DNA from: Ardenticatenaceae bacterium
Lineage (GTDB): Bacteria; Chloroflexota; Anaerolineae; Promineifilales; Promineifilaceae
Direction: 5' to 3'
Assembly: GCA_030065875.1 (NCBI GenBank)
Contig: JASJCR010000049.1
Location: 1-36,495 of the forward strand
Length of the DNA stretch: 36,495 nt
A program made the translations under genes and the position numbers. Positions 1 to 7,734 of this stretch are shown here, in pieces (position 1 is the first letter of the stretch; each line of letters opens with the position of its first letter). The notes below the pieces were generated by a model, which saw only the letters and a program-made list of their open reading frames with translations, searched no databases and was not told where the DNA came from.

Positions 1-1395
1 CAATTTTTGCCGCGCCCTGACCGGATTCAGATAACCGATTAGTGAATTGGCCAACAGGCCGGGGAAAATTTTTAGCACCAGTCGCCAGGGGAGCCTGAAG
101 CCCGGCCGGCCGACAATCTCGTCGCGGTTGTTTTCCAAAACCTGGAGAAGAAGTTCACCGGCTACGGGGTCTTTACGGCCCAGGTTTCCGGCCACAGTGG
201 TCCAGCGGCCGGGTTTACGCAGCGCGCTGGTCAGGTCGAGATACATGCGACCGGCGGCCAGCTTGGCCCATGAAGGGTATTTGTCAGCTGGCTTCCCGGT
301 AGCAGCGGCGGTCATGCCCACATAGAGAAGCCGAAACATCTCCAGCCCCATGGGGGTCAGCGGTTCAGTAATCCCCTGAGCCGCAACGTTGAGACACATG
401 TAAACGCGCAGCCCATCTTCCGGCGCAGGCAGCGGTTCCGGTAAGGGGTAAAGACCGGTGATGGGGCGAGACTGCACGATGAAAAAGCTTCCATCAATAT
501 AGACCCATTCCACATCTTGAGGCATGTCGTAAATTTGGCTGATTCGTTGGGCCAGGGCGTGCAGCTGCTTGAGATCGGCCGCGTTGAGAACCGGCTTCTC
601 CTGCCGGTACTTGGGCACAGCTACATTTTCGGTACCGGTGGGCGTAAAGACGGTCATGATCTCTTTTTTGGCAATCTCGGCGGCCACCGGTGTACCGCTG
701 TCGCTGTTGACAATCCACTGATCGGGCATGACCTGCCCCCCCACAATCGCCTCACCCAAACCCCAGGAGGCATTGATCAGCACCTCATCCCGACGGCCGT
801 TTAACGGGTTGGCCGTGAACAAAATTCCGGAGACTTCCGCCGGGACCATATGCTGGATCACCACGGCCAGACTCACTTCATCGGGGCTGATTCCCTGCCG
901 GTTTCGGTAGCTGATAGCTCGAGCCGTCCACAGGCTGGACCAACATTGCTTGATCGCTTCAAGCAGGTCCGGCACCCCTTTAATATTCAAATAGGTTTCC
1001 TGCTGCCCGGCAAAGCTGGCTTCTGGTAAATCTTCGGCCGTGGCTGAAGAGCGCACCGCCATCGCTTCCCCTGGCCGATATCGCTGAACCACAGCATCTG
1101 CCAGAGCGTCCGGGATGGTGCCTGCCAAAAACAGCGGCCGGATGGCATTTTCGGCGATCGTCAGCGTCACAGGATCGTCCGGATTGACACTGGTCAGCGC
1201 CTGAAGGATCTTTGGCTTGAGGTGATTATCGGCTACAAAATGATCGTAGGCGGCCGTGGTAACGTGAAAACCATCGGGCACCGGTATTTTGGCCAGCGCC
1301 ATTTTGGCCAGAGACGCTCCTTTCCCCCCGGTGATGGCGAGATCCGTTGCCAGGGGATCAGCCAGCGGTAAGGTGTAGGGTGTTTGTTGATTCAT
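1..1395 (-). CDS. PEP synthase / rifampicin phosphotransferase-like dikinase, C-terminus beyond window
   Basis: Reading the minus strand from the ATG at 1395 gives 465 codons without a stop, and the frame is still open at base 1. The N-terminus carries the PEP/pyruvate-binding (ATP-grasp-like) signature GGKGASLAKM followed by VPDGFHVTTAAY, then AVRSSATAEDLPEASFAGQ, then a glycine-rich ILFTANP and WGLGEAIVGG segment, and VEWVYIDGSFFIVQSRPI. These are the hallmarks of pyruvate-water dikinase and rifampin phosphotransferase N-terminal domains, which transfer phosphate from ATP to a catalytic histidine. After about residue 335 it enters a substrate-type domain (NVAAQGITEPLTPMG). The His domain, normally near residue 800, is outside the window, so PEP synthase, antibiotic phosphotransferase or another PEP-utilising enzyme cannot be told apart. 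An AGGAG site lies 7 bases before the ATG. The 76-residue gene at 1433-1663 is just upstream on the same strand, so the two probably form an operon. Confidence 0.88.
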   Translation of the reverse strand, partial: MNQQTPYTLPLADPLATDLAITGGKGASLAKMALAKIPVPDGFHVTTAAYDHFVADNHLKPKILQALTSVNPDDPVTLTIAENAIRPLFLAGTIPDALADAVVQRYRPGEAMAVRSSATAEDLPEASFAGQQETYLNIKGVPDLLEAIKQCWSSLWTARAISYRNRQGISPDEVSLAVVIQHMVPAEVSGILFTANPLNGRRDEVLINASWGLGEAIVGGQVMPDQWIVNSDSGTPVAAEIAKKEIMTVFTPTGTENVAVPKYRQEKPVLNAADLKQLHALAQRISQIYDMPQDVEWVYIDGSFFIVQSRPITGLYPLPEPLPAPEDGLRVYMCLNVAAQGITEPLTPMGLEMFRLLYVGMTAAATGKPADKYPSWAKLAAGRMYLDLTSALRKPGRWTTVAGNLGRKDPVAGELLLQVLENNRDEIVGRPGFRLPWRLVLKIFPGLLANSLIGYLNPVRARQKL

Positions 1396-1432
1396 GCCCT
1401 TCTCCTTTTGAATTAATTTTGAAATTGGCCAG

Positions 1433-1663
1433 TTAATCCAGTCGGGTAACCGCAATGATGGCCAGGTTAAAATCCCAAATCTGGTTGAGTAAACCGCGTA
1501 GAGCGGCCTGGTCAGCTACCGGTCCGGTAAGCGTCGTGATCTCGCCATTTTGAAGGTGTGTCGTCATGGTCAGGTTTTCAAACCACTCGGCCCAACAATG
1601 ATCCAGACGGCCTTCCAGCTTGATTTGGTAACGGTGTAAATCTGAGGTTGGTTTATTTATCAT
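1433..1663 (-). CDS. small conserved hypothetical protein (76 aa)
   Basis: This 76-residue protein has the pattern YQIKLEGRLDHCWAEWFENL near the N-terminus and LTGPVADQAALRGLLNQI near the C-terminus. I recognise this layout (a 'GRLD..WaeWF' half and a 'LtGpv.DQAaLhGLL.kirDl' half) from small uncharacterised proteins common in Chloroflexota and actinobacteria. No biochemical function is known to me. It probably folds as a small alpha/beta domain, with no signal peptide or membrane segment. Its stop is 37 bases before the start of the dikinase gene, which suggests co-transcription. A strong ribosome-binding site is not visible before the ATG at 1663. The protein pattern, not the start context, supports this as a real gene. 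Confidence 0.72.
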   Translation of the reverse strand: MINKPTSDLHRYQIKLEGRLDHCWAEWFENLTMTTHLQNGEITTLTGPVADQAALRGLLNQIWDFNLAIIAVTRLD

Positions 1664-1820
1664 GGCCCATATCCGGAATTACTCAATCGTTTTCAGCATG
1701 AGAATAAGAATTTGACTTCAGCAATAACTTAATTTGTAATTTGTGGCCTTATTGAACAGTTGAATGATGAAGTTTTAAAAAATAATCGGTTAGTCTTGTT
1801 CGGCCCCCACATCATTCATA

Positions 1821-1878
1821 CCCCACGAGGGGAGGAAGCAAGCCTCCCCTCCCTGTGGGAGGGGAATGAGGGGAGGGT
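1821..1878. repeat. GC-rich palindromic dispersed repeat, diverged copy
   Basis: This lies in the 363-base gene-free gap 1664-2026. A perfect 9-bp stem (GAGGGGAGG at 1827-1835 with CCTCCCCTC at 1843-1851, 7-base loop) is followed by a second GGGAGGGG/GGGGAGGG stretch. It resembles the CCCCTCCCCG/CGGGGAGGGG repeats at 10511, 26497 and 31325. The rest of the gap is AT-rich upstream of the 76-residue gene and holds a small hairpin at 1978-1993 (CCATAC, GAAA loop, GTATGG) just beyond the stop of the LuxR-type regulator. That hairpin has no U-run, so a terminator role is unproven. No gene is credible here. Confidence 0.6.
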
Positions 1879-2026
1879 TTATGACCCAATTAATCTTTAA
1901 ATTTCCATCATTTACCGGGCAGGTAAAGGTGCAACTTGGTTTACTTATCAGTATGCCACGGGAGAGGGGATCAATGACCATACGAAAGTATGGCTGAGGG
2001 TTGGACTTTGCTTTGGGAAGGCCGTG

Positions 2027-4828
2027 TCATGGCAAAATTTTCAGCTCGCGGGCGCGGGCGACGGCCGTCGTGCGGTTGTTAACTCCCAATTTGCCGTAGA
2101 TGTTGCTTGTATGCCACTTGATTGTTGGCAGGGAAAGCACCAATCTTTGGGCGATTTGCCGATTAGACAGCCCTTCAGCGATCAGTGTCAGCACCTCTAA
2201 TTCTCGTTCACTTAACGGTTCAATCAGCGATGGCGAGGCGGGAGAGGGGGTTTGTTCGATTCCTGGGAGTGTCTGTCCACACGCGGCAAGAAGCCTGGAC
2301 AGGTAGGCGCGTCGGTTCTCGCCGGCAGCGGCCGCCCGCTGTCTGTTTAGTAGATCAACCACGCCATCTCCAGCATCCACAAAAAGACGAATAAAAGGCC
2401 CCTTTTCACCTATTTTTAAGGCTTCTTCCATATGGTGATCGGCCTGGGACAACGCCCCCTGTTGCCGGTGGGCCAGGGCGCTGAGAAGATGAATTTCAAT
2501 TTGCAAATCAAACCGCTGCAGGCGTTGGGCATTGATGAGCAGCGTTTCCAGCAGCGTTAGCGCTTTTGCCGGCCGCTTTTGAGCCAGGTGTAATCGGGCC
2601 AGAATGACGAGCTCGTACTTTCTCAGATGCCCTTCGATGATATCGTCTACTTTTTCCAGCGCCTCGATATCGATCGTCTGGGGGATTTGGCGGGTCTGGC
2701 ACCACGCTTCAACCGCTTTTGCATCCCCCTTAAGCAGGTTCAACGAAGCTTCGTAGATGGCTACCGCCATATCATCAAATTGGGTCCCTTTGGTTTGCAG
2801 TGCGATCTGACGGGCGCGGCGGCTGGCCCGGCTGGCGGCCGTCTCATTGTGGCGCACCTGCTGAATACGAGCCAGCCAGAGATGAGCGGTCACGGTTGAT
2901 TGTTCCCGGTATCGTTCAGCCAGGGCCAGGCCGACTTCCGCCTGCTGCAAGGCGGTCTCCAACTCGTTCCATTCGTAATAAATTCGAGCCAGTCCCAGAT
3001 GAGACTCCCCGGCGATAGGCAGCGGCCGTTCCGCCTCATTAGTGGCCAGCACAAGAGACTGCTCATAAATTTTTCTGGCCTTTAGCAAGTCACCTTCGCG
3101 CCACGCCTGGTTTGCCAGCCGCCCCAATGAAGCCACCGCGACGGTCATATTGCCGACCTGCTGACTGAGCTGAAACGCTTTCTCCAGCGTATCCACGCCC
3201 CGATCCAATTCACCCCGATAGAGAAAGGCCAGCCCCAGGACCCAGCTGCCAAATCCACGCAAAAAGGTTCGATCGGGGGCCAGCTGGGTCAGCGCCTGCT
3301 GCGCCTGTTCAATGGCCGTTATCCCATCACCACGCAAAATGGCCGACAAGCTCCGCACTAGGGATATCTCACCGGAAGCCCCTTCGGTAGAAACGTGCTG
3401 CAGGGCCGCCTCGACCTGTTCCTGGGCGTGCCCATCCATGATGAGCGTCCACCCATAGTACAGGCTCAGCAGGGGGCGCTGGACCAACTCTTTTTCAGGC
3501 AGAGCGGATATCCAGCCCATGACGGTGACCAGTTCACTGCGCATCAGCATCGCTTCCGCCTGCTGCTCGATCAACCGGGCTGCTTTATCGGTGATGCCCC
3601 CCTGCAGCAAATGCGAAATGGCATCTTCCGGGTATCCCTGCGCCTCATACCAGGCGGCCGCGCGCTCGTGGAGAATGGAAATTTGCTCAGGATGGGTTTG
3701 CGACAGTCGCTGGCGCAGCAAATCGGCAAACAGCCGGTGATAACGAAACCAGCGCCGCTCATCATCGAGGGAGACGAGGAAGAGGTTGGCTGATTCAAGC
3801 TGATTGAGAATTTCCTGGGCGTTGTGGATTGCGGATTGAGGGGGGACGGCTGTCGGTTTTTGATCCCACAGGATGGCGGCACATAGCGATGCCGAGAGGC
3901 GATCAAGTACGGCCGTTTGCAGTAAAAATTGGGTGACCTCGGCCGACTGGCGCGTCAACACCTCTTCCATGAGGTAGTCGAGGATAAAGCGATGACTCCC
4001 GCCAAATGTTTGCACAAACTCTCTCACGTTGGTTTGCCCCTGAAGGGAAACCGCGGCCATTTGCAGCCCGGCAATCCACCCTTCCGTCCGCCGGTTAAGC
4101 GTCTCAACGTCTGCGGCCGATAGAGGCCGCTGCATCACCTGCTTGAAGAAATCTTCAGCTTCTTCTGTTGAAAAACGCAGCTCTTGCTGGCGTATTTCTA
4201 CCAGCTGACCCCGTGCTCGCCAGCGGGCCAGCGGCAAAGGAGGATCGGCCCGGGTGACCAGAATCAGATGCATTTGCGCCGGCATATGTTCGAGCAGGAA
4301 AACGATTGTTTTGTGGATTACTCGATTGTGGATGAGGTGATAATCATCAAGAATGAGGAACACGTGCGCGTCAGGTTGGGAAGTCAGGGCAGCCGTCACC
4401 TCATTGACGATATCGGTCATGACGTCGTTGGGAGCCGTATTGGATGCTGCTTTAGGGGGGGCGATTAAACCGGCTTTTGCCAGCGCAGCTTTCAAGTAGG
4501 TCAAAAAGCGGGCCGGATCGTTATCTTCTTCTCCCAGAGAAAGCCAGGCCACGCGATTTTTGATTGTCGATTTTTGATTGACGATTGATCTTTTTCCAGT
4601 GAGCGCATCGCTTACTCGTACTTCGTATTTCGTATTTCGTAAATCGCCAATCGTTAATCGATTCACCCATTCGCTAACCAGCGTCGTCTTCCCAAAGCCG
4701 GCCGGAGCTGACACCAGCAGAAGTCGATGGTAGCGTATCATTTCCAGTCGCCGCAAGAGATCGGATCGATCCACCAGGACGGGTCGAGCGGCAGGAATGG
4801 TCAATTTTGATTGCAGTAAAGCGGTCAT
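2027..4828 (-). CDS. MalT-like ATP-dependent LuxR-family transcriptional regulator (933 aa)
   Basis: This is a large STAND-type regulator. The opening LQSKLTIPAARPVLVDR is typical of MalT-like proteins, followed by a Walker A motif APAGFGKTTL (residues 41-50) and a hydrophobic Walker B region FLILDDYHLI. A winged-helix/arm region and a long TPR-like helical domain (about residues 430-800) follow. The C-terminus is a LuxR helix-turn-helix (LSERELEVLTLIAEGLSNRQ to VNNRTTAVARARELKIL). In MalT, ATP and an inducer drive oligomerisation and transcription activation; the inducer here is unknown. Length matches the family (about 900 residues). One oddity: about 35 residues (roughly 58-92) sit between Walker A and the conserved NRVAWLSLGEEDNDP where relatives usually have 10-15. 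They are encoded by AT-rich near-repeats (see findings). The gene diverges from the BTAD regulator at 5004, with a 175-bp shared promoter region. Confidence 0.93.
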   Translation of the reverse strand: MTALLQSKLTIPAARPVLVDRSDLLRRLEMIRYHRLLLVSAPAGFGKTTLVSEWVNRLTIGDLRNTKYEVRVSDALTGKRSIVNQKSTIKNRVAWLSLGEEDNDPARFLTYLKAALAKAGLIAPPKAASNTAPNDVMTDIVNEVTAALTSQPDAHVFLILDDYHLIHNRVIHKTIVFLLEHMPAQMHLILVTRADPPLPLARWRARGQLVEIRQQELRFSTEEAEDFFKQVMQRPLSAADVETLNRRTEGWIAGLQMAAVSLQGQTNVREFVQTFGGSHRFILDYLMEEVLTRQSAEVTQFLLQTAVLDRLSASLCAAILWDQKPTAVPPQSAIHNAQEILNQLESANLFLVSLDDERRWFRYHRLFADLLRQRLSQTHPEQISILHERAAAWYEAQGYPEDAISHLLQGGITDKAARLIEQQAEAMLMRSELVTVMGWISALPEKELVQRPLLSLYYGWTLIMDGHAQEQVEAALQHVSTEGASGEISLVRSLSAILRGDGITAIEQAQQALTQLAPDRTFLRGFGSWVLGLAFLYRGELDRGVDTLEKAFQLSQQVGNMTVAVASLGRLANQAWREGDLLKARKIYEQSLVLATNEAERPLPIAGESHLGLARIYYEWNELETALQQAEVGLALAERYREQSTVTAHLWLARIQQVRHNETAASRASRRARQIALQTKGTQFDDMAVAIYEASLNLLKGDAKAVEAWCQTRQIPQTIDIEALEKVDDIIEGHLRKYELVILARLHLAQKRPAKALTLLETLLINAQRLQRFDLQIEIHLLSALAHRQQGALSQADHHMEEALKIGEKGPFIRLFVDAGDGVVDLLNRQRAAAAGENRRAYLSRLLAACGQTLPGIEQTPSPASPSLIEPLSERELEVLTLIAEGLSNRQIAQRLVLSLPTIKWHTSNIYGKLGVNNRTTAVARARELKILP

Positions 4829-5003
4829 AACAGGTTACCGACCATACTTGTTACGGTTACCTCATTATACCGGTTTCACCCGACCGGAATAGAGATGGCC
4901 ATCGACTTAATCTTTACAGGGAAATCTGGCTGAATTAAAATATAGAGACCTTTCGCAGTTTGGGTGTGGTTCACGTTGAAGCGTACCAAGGAGTCCTTTT
5001 TCC
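4829..5003. promoter_or_regulatory. divergent promoter region between two regulators, with spaced GGTTACC repeats
   Basis: These 175 bases separate the divergent starts at 4828 (minus) and 5004 (plus). Two identical GGTTACC heptamers lie at 4833-4839 and 4855-4861, exactly 22 bp apart (two helical turns), immediately upstream of the minus-strand start. They could be an operator for one of the regulators, possibly autoregulatory. An AAGGAG ribosome-binding site precedes the plus-strand ATG. Clear -35/-10 boxes could not be assigned. The heptamers are seen; their function is inference. Confidence 0.35.
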
Positions 5004-7157
5004 ATGGATAAGACAAAGCAGGCACTGCACATCATTTTGATGGGGCAGTTCCGGCTGCGTTATGGGGAAACGGCCGAGATTACCTTTGACACCCCCAGCC
5101 ATCAATCTTTGTTAGCCTACCTCGTTCTTCATGCGGGTCAAACGCAAAAACGGCAGCACCTGGCCTTTATTTTTTGGCCCACTTCGACAGAAGGACAGGC
5201 ACGCACCAACCTGCGCAAAGCCCTTTATCATTTAAGGCATACGCTTCCCCACGCTGCTGAATTTTTGCAGATCAACCGGCATACGGTGACCTGGTGTGCT
5301 GAAGCACCCTACACGCTTGATATTGCCGACTTCCAGACGGCTTTTTCGCAGGCGCAGCGGTCCACTTCCCCGGCCGACCGCCGCCGCGAACTGGCCCTGG
5401 CGCTGGATAAATATCATGGGGAACTGCTGCCCGGTCACTATGATGCCTGGGTTTTGGCCCAGCGCGAACTCCTGCAGCAGAAATATGTGTCCTGTTTGAC
5501 CCAATACATTCAGCTACTGGAAGAGGCTCGCGAGTATGCTGCAGCGGCCGCGGCGGCCCAGCAGCTGCTGCAGATTGATCCGCTGCACGAGGCTGCCTAC
5601 CGCCGCTTTATGCGTCTCCAGGCCCTGAGCGGCAATCGTGCCGGAGCGCTGCGAACTTATCATACCTGCGATACGATATTGCAGCGCGAGCTGGGGGTCG
5701 CCCCCAGTACAGCCACGCAAAATGCGTATCGCCAGCTGCTGGCGCTCAAATCAAACGTCGTTAATTTAACACCCGCCCGTCTTCCCCTGGTGGGTCGAGA
5801 AGCTGAATTATCGACGCTGCACGCCGCCTGGCGGCAGGGCTCTCGCAGGCAGCCGCAGCTGGCCTTGATTCGCGGTGAAGCAGGGATTGGAAAAACGCGC
5901 CTGGCGGAGGAACTGCTCGATTGGGCTGCCCGTCAGGGTGTACCAACCCCGCGGGCCAACTGCTATGCGGCCGGGGGCAGTCTGCCGTACGCCCCGATCG
6001 CGGACTGGCTGCGAGCGGCGGTTTCGACCCGGCGCTTAAACGAACTCGAAGACAGGTGGTTGAGGGAAGTCAGCCGGGTTGTGCCGGAAATCATCGGTGA
6101 AAGAGCAAATTTGAGCCCACCCGGTCCGATAACCGAGAGCTGGCAGCGGCAGCATTTGTTTACCGCTCTGGCTCACGCCATGCTGCAACAATCCCAACCG
6201 TTTATTTTGTTTATCGATGATTTGCAATGGTGTGATATCGACACGCTGGAGTGGCTTTGTTTTTTACTGCATTTTGATGCCCGGTCGCGCTTTTTGGTAT
6301 TGGGCACGGTGCGAACAGAAGAGATTTCTGGTGGGCATCCGCTGATTACCCTCTGTCAAGATTTGCAGCACAGCGGCCGCATCATTGAGGTCGATTTAGG
6401 GCGTTTAAACGCCTCGGCCACCGCGGTTCTTGGTGGTCACGCGACCGGTCGGCCGCTTGACCCAGCTCACGCCGCCCAACTATTTGCCGAAACTGAAGGG
6501 GTCCCGCTGTTTATTGTGGAAATGGCTCGAGCCGGTTTCCAATTTACTGAAGAAAACGATCTTTTTGGCCCTCATCACAACCCATCGACGGAAATTGAGC
6601 TGCCGCCCAAAGTACACGCTGTTATTGAAGGCCGCCTGGCCAACTTATCCCCCACGGCTCGAGAATTGACCGCCTTGGCGGCTACAATCGGCCGGACATT
6701 CACCTTTGAGCTGTTGGCTGCGGCCAGCGCAGAACCGGAAACAACGCTGGTGCGGGCCGTGGATGAGCTGTGGCAGCAGCGGATCGTGCAGGAGCAGGGG
6801 ATTGAGGGATACGACTTCACGCACGATAAGCTGCGACAGGTTGCCTATGTGTCGCTTAGCCCGGCCCGCCGCCGCCTGCTGCACGGCCACATTATCAAGG
6901 CCCTTGAGGCCCAGAGAGCGGCCGGTCAGGAAATTGATGAAAGTCAACTGGGTGACCACTATGTGGCCATCGGCCAGGTTCAGGCGGCGATCGCCAGCTA
7001 CCGTCGAGCGGCAAAGGCGGCCGCACATATTTATGCCCATCAGGAGGCGCTGGCCAACTTAAACGCCGCTGTGATGCTGGCGGAAAGAATCGATGCGGAT
7101 GGAAGCTTACTGTCGTCGTTGCATCACGAACAAGAGGCTGTGAGGGCCATGATTTAG
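5004..7157 (+). CDS. BTAD (SARP-like) transcriptional activator with AAA ATPase domain, short C-terminus (717 aa)
   Basis: Domains in order: an OmpR-like winged helix (about residues 8-95, LMGQFRLRY to TNLRKALYHLRHTL), a bacterial transcriptional activator domain of TPR helices (about 105-245), then an AAA_16-type ATPase beginning LVGREAEL (263-270) with Walker A GEAGIGKT (291-298) and Walker B FILFIDDLQW (400-409). The ATPase-associated helical region ends with HDKLRQVAYVSLSPARRRLL, and two or three TPR-like helices follow before the stop. Relatives with this architecture usually carry several hundred more TPR residues, so this copy is short. No continuation is visible in the next bases, so it is either natural or an old truncation. 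The AAGGAG before the ATG supports the start. It lies directly upstream of, and in the same direction as, the 7306-9011 operon, so that operon is a likely target. Confidence 0.9.
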   Translation: MDKTKQALHIILMGQFRLRYGETAEITFDTPSHQSLLAYLVLHAGQTQKRQHLAFIFWPTSTEGQARTNLRKALYHLRHTLPHAAEFLQINRHTVTWCAEAPYTLDIADFQTAFSQAQRSTSPADRRRELALALDKYHGELLPGHYDAWVLAQRELLQQKYVSCLTQYIQLLEEAREYAAAAAAAQQLLQIDPLHEAAYRRFMRLQALSGNRAGALRTYHTCDTILQRELGVAPSTATQNAYRQLLALKSNVVNLTPARLPLVGREAELSTLHAAWRQGSRRQPQLALIRGEAGIGKTRLAEELLDWAARQGVPTPRANCYAAGGSLPYAPIADWLRAAVSTRRLNELEDRWLREVSRVVPEIIGERANLSPPGPITESWQRQHLFTALAHAMLQQSQPFILFIDDLQWCDIDTLEWLCFLLHFDARSRFLVLGTVRTEEISGGHPLITLCQDLQHSGRIIEVDLGRLNASATAVLGGHATGRPLDPAHAAQLFAETEGVPLFIVEMARAGFQFTEENDLFGPHHNPSTEIELPPKVHAVIEGRLANLSPTARELTALAATIGRTFTFELLAAASAEPETTLVRAVDELWQQRIVQEQGIEGYDFTHDKLRQVAYVSLSPARRRLLHGHIIKALEAQRAAGQEIDESQLGDHYVAIGQVQAAIASYRRAAKAAAHIYAHQEALANLNAAVMLAERIDADGSLLSSLHHEQEAVRAMI

Positions 7158-7202
7158 ACCCCTCAAATCGCCTGCACCGACTACCACACAAAACTCTCTT
7201 TC

Positions 7203-7238
7203 GGGAACGATCTGGGAACGATTGCTCTGCAATAATAT
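7203..7238 (+). promoter_or_regulatory. tandem 11-bp-period direct repeat and -10-like box upstream of the SnoaL operon
   Basis: The word GGGAACGAT occurs at 7203-7211 and again at 7214-7222, a start-to-start distance of 11 bp. An AATAAT/TAATAT -10-like box follows 8-10 bases later (7231-7238), and the first gene starts at 7306. Streptomyces antibiotic regulatory proteins (BTAD family) bind heptamer direct repeats spaced 11 bp, with the last repeat about 8 bp before the -10. This geometry matches, and a BTAD regulator ends at 7157 just upstream. The repeats are seen; binding by that regulator is inference. Confidence 0.55.
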
Positions 7239-7305
7239 TCCTAATAAATAGTGAGAATGTTCGCTTGTATGCAGCCCTTATGGCAGGACTGAGTGGAGCA
7301 AGACC

Positions 7306-7716
7306 ATGTTATCAGACCATGTGGAAATTTACCGCAGATTGTTTAACGAATACTGGGCCAAAGACGATGAAACAATTCTGGATGCCTACGTGTCGATCGA
7401 TCACATCAACCATACGCTAGGCGTACATGGCCCGAATGAGTATCGGGAGTTTATGAAGCCATTCAGGTTGGGACTGCCGGATTTCCATTTTGATATTCAT
7501 TTTCACCTGGTTGATGGGGATTACGTTGTCATCGTATGGACCGCGCACGGCACCCACCTGGGTGAATTTATGAGTGTCCCAGCCACCGGTAAAAAAGTTT
7601 CCTTCAATGGGACGTGTATCGCTCGTTTTGAAGACGGCATGGTCGTGGAGGAGTGGTCTTACCCGGACCTGATGGGGCTAATGCAGCAGCTTGGCGCCTT
7701 TCCAGTCATGGCCTAG
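7306..7716 (+). CDS. SnoaL-like ester cyclase family protein
   Basis: This 136-residue protein fits the SnoaL-like/ester cyclase branch of the NTF2-like fold. Visible features are an N-terminal helix (LSDHVEIYRRLFNEYW), an HINHTLGVHGPNEYREFM segment, the beta-hairpin core LPDFHFDIHFHLVDGDYVVI, then WTAHGTHLGEFMSVPATGKK and the terminal IARFEDGMVVEEWSYPD. Such proteins range from polyketide cyclases to uncharacterised small-molecule enzymes. Nothing here shows a polyketide pathway, so the substrate is unknown. GGAG precedes the ATG. It is the first gene of a likely operon with the reductase (18-base gap) and the ABM-like protein, and it lies downstream of a candidate SARP-type operator. Confidence 0.85.
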   Translation: MLSDHVEIYRRLFNEYWAKDDETILDAYVSIDHINHTLGVHGPNEYREFMKPFRLGLPDFHFDIHFHLVDGDYVVIVWTAHGTHLGEFMSVPATGKKVSFNGTCIARFEDGMVVEEWSYPDLMGLMQQLGAFPVMA

Positions 7717-7734
7717 TCACCAAGGAGAAACCGA

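Noticed and set aside
47..910. Plus-strand frames of 60-95 codons and a minus-strand frame of 74 codons at 494-718.
   Set aside because: They are shadows of the minus-strand dikinase gene, whose conserved motifs run through the whole stretch without a stop.
1790..1981. 63-codon minus-strand frame.
   Set aside because: It is composed of the GC-rich repeat and AT-rich flank, with no ribosome-binding site or recognisable protein pattern.
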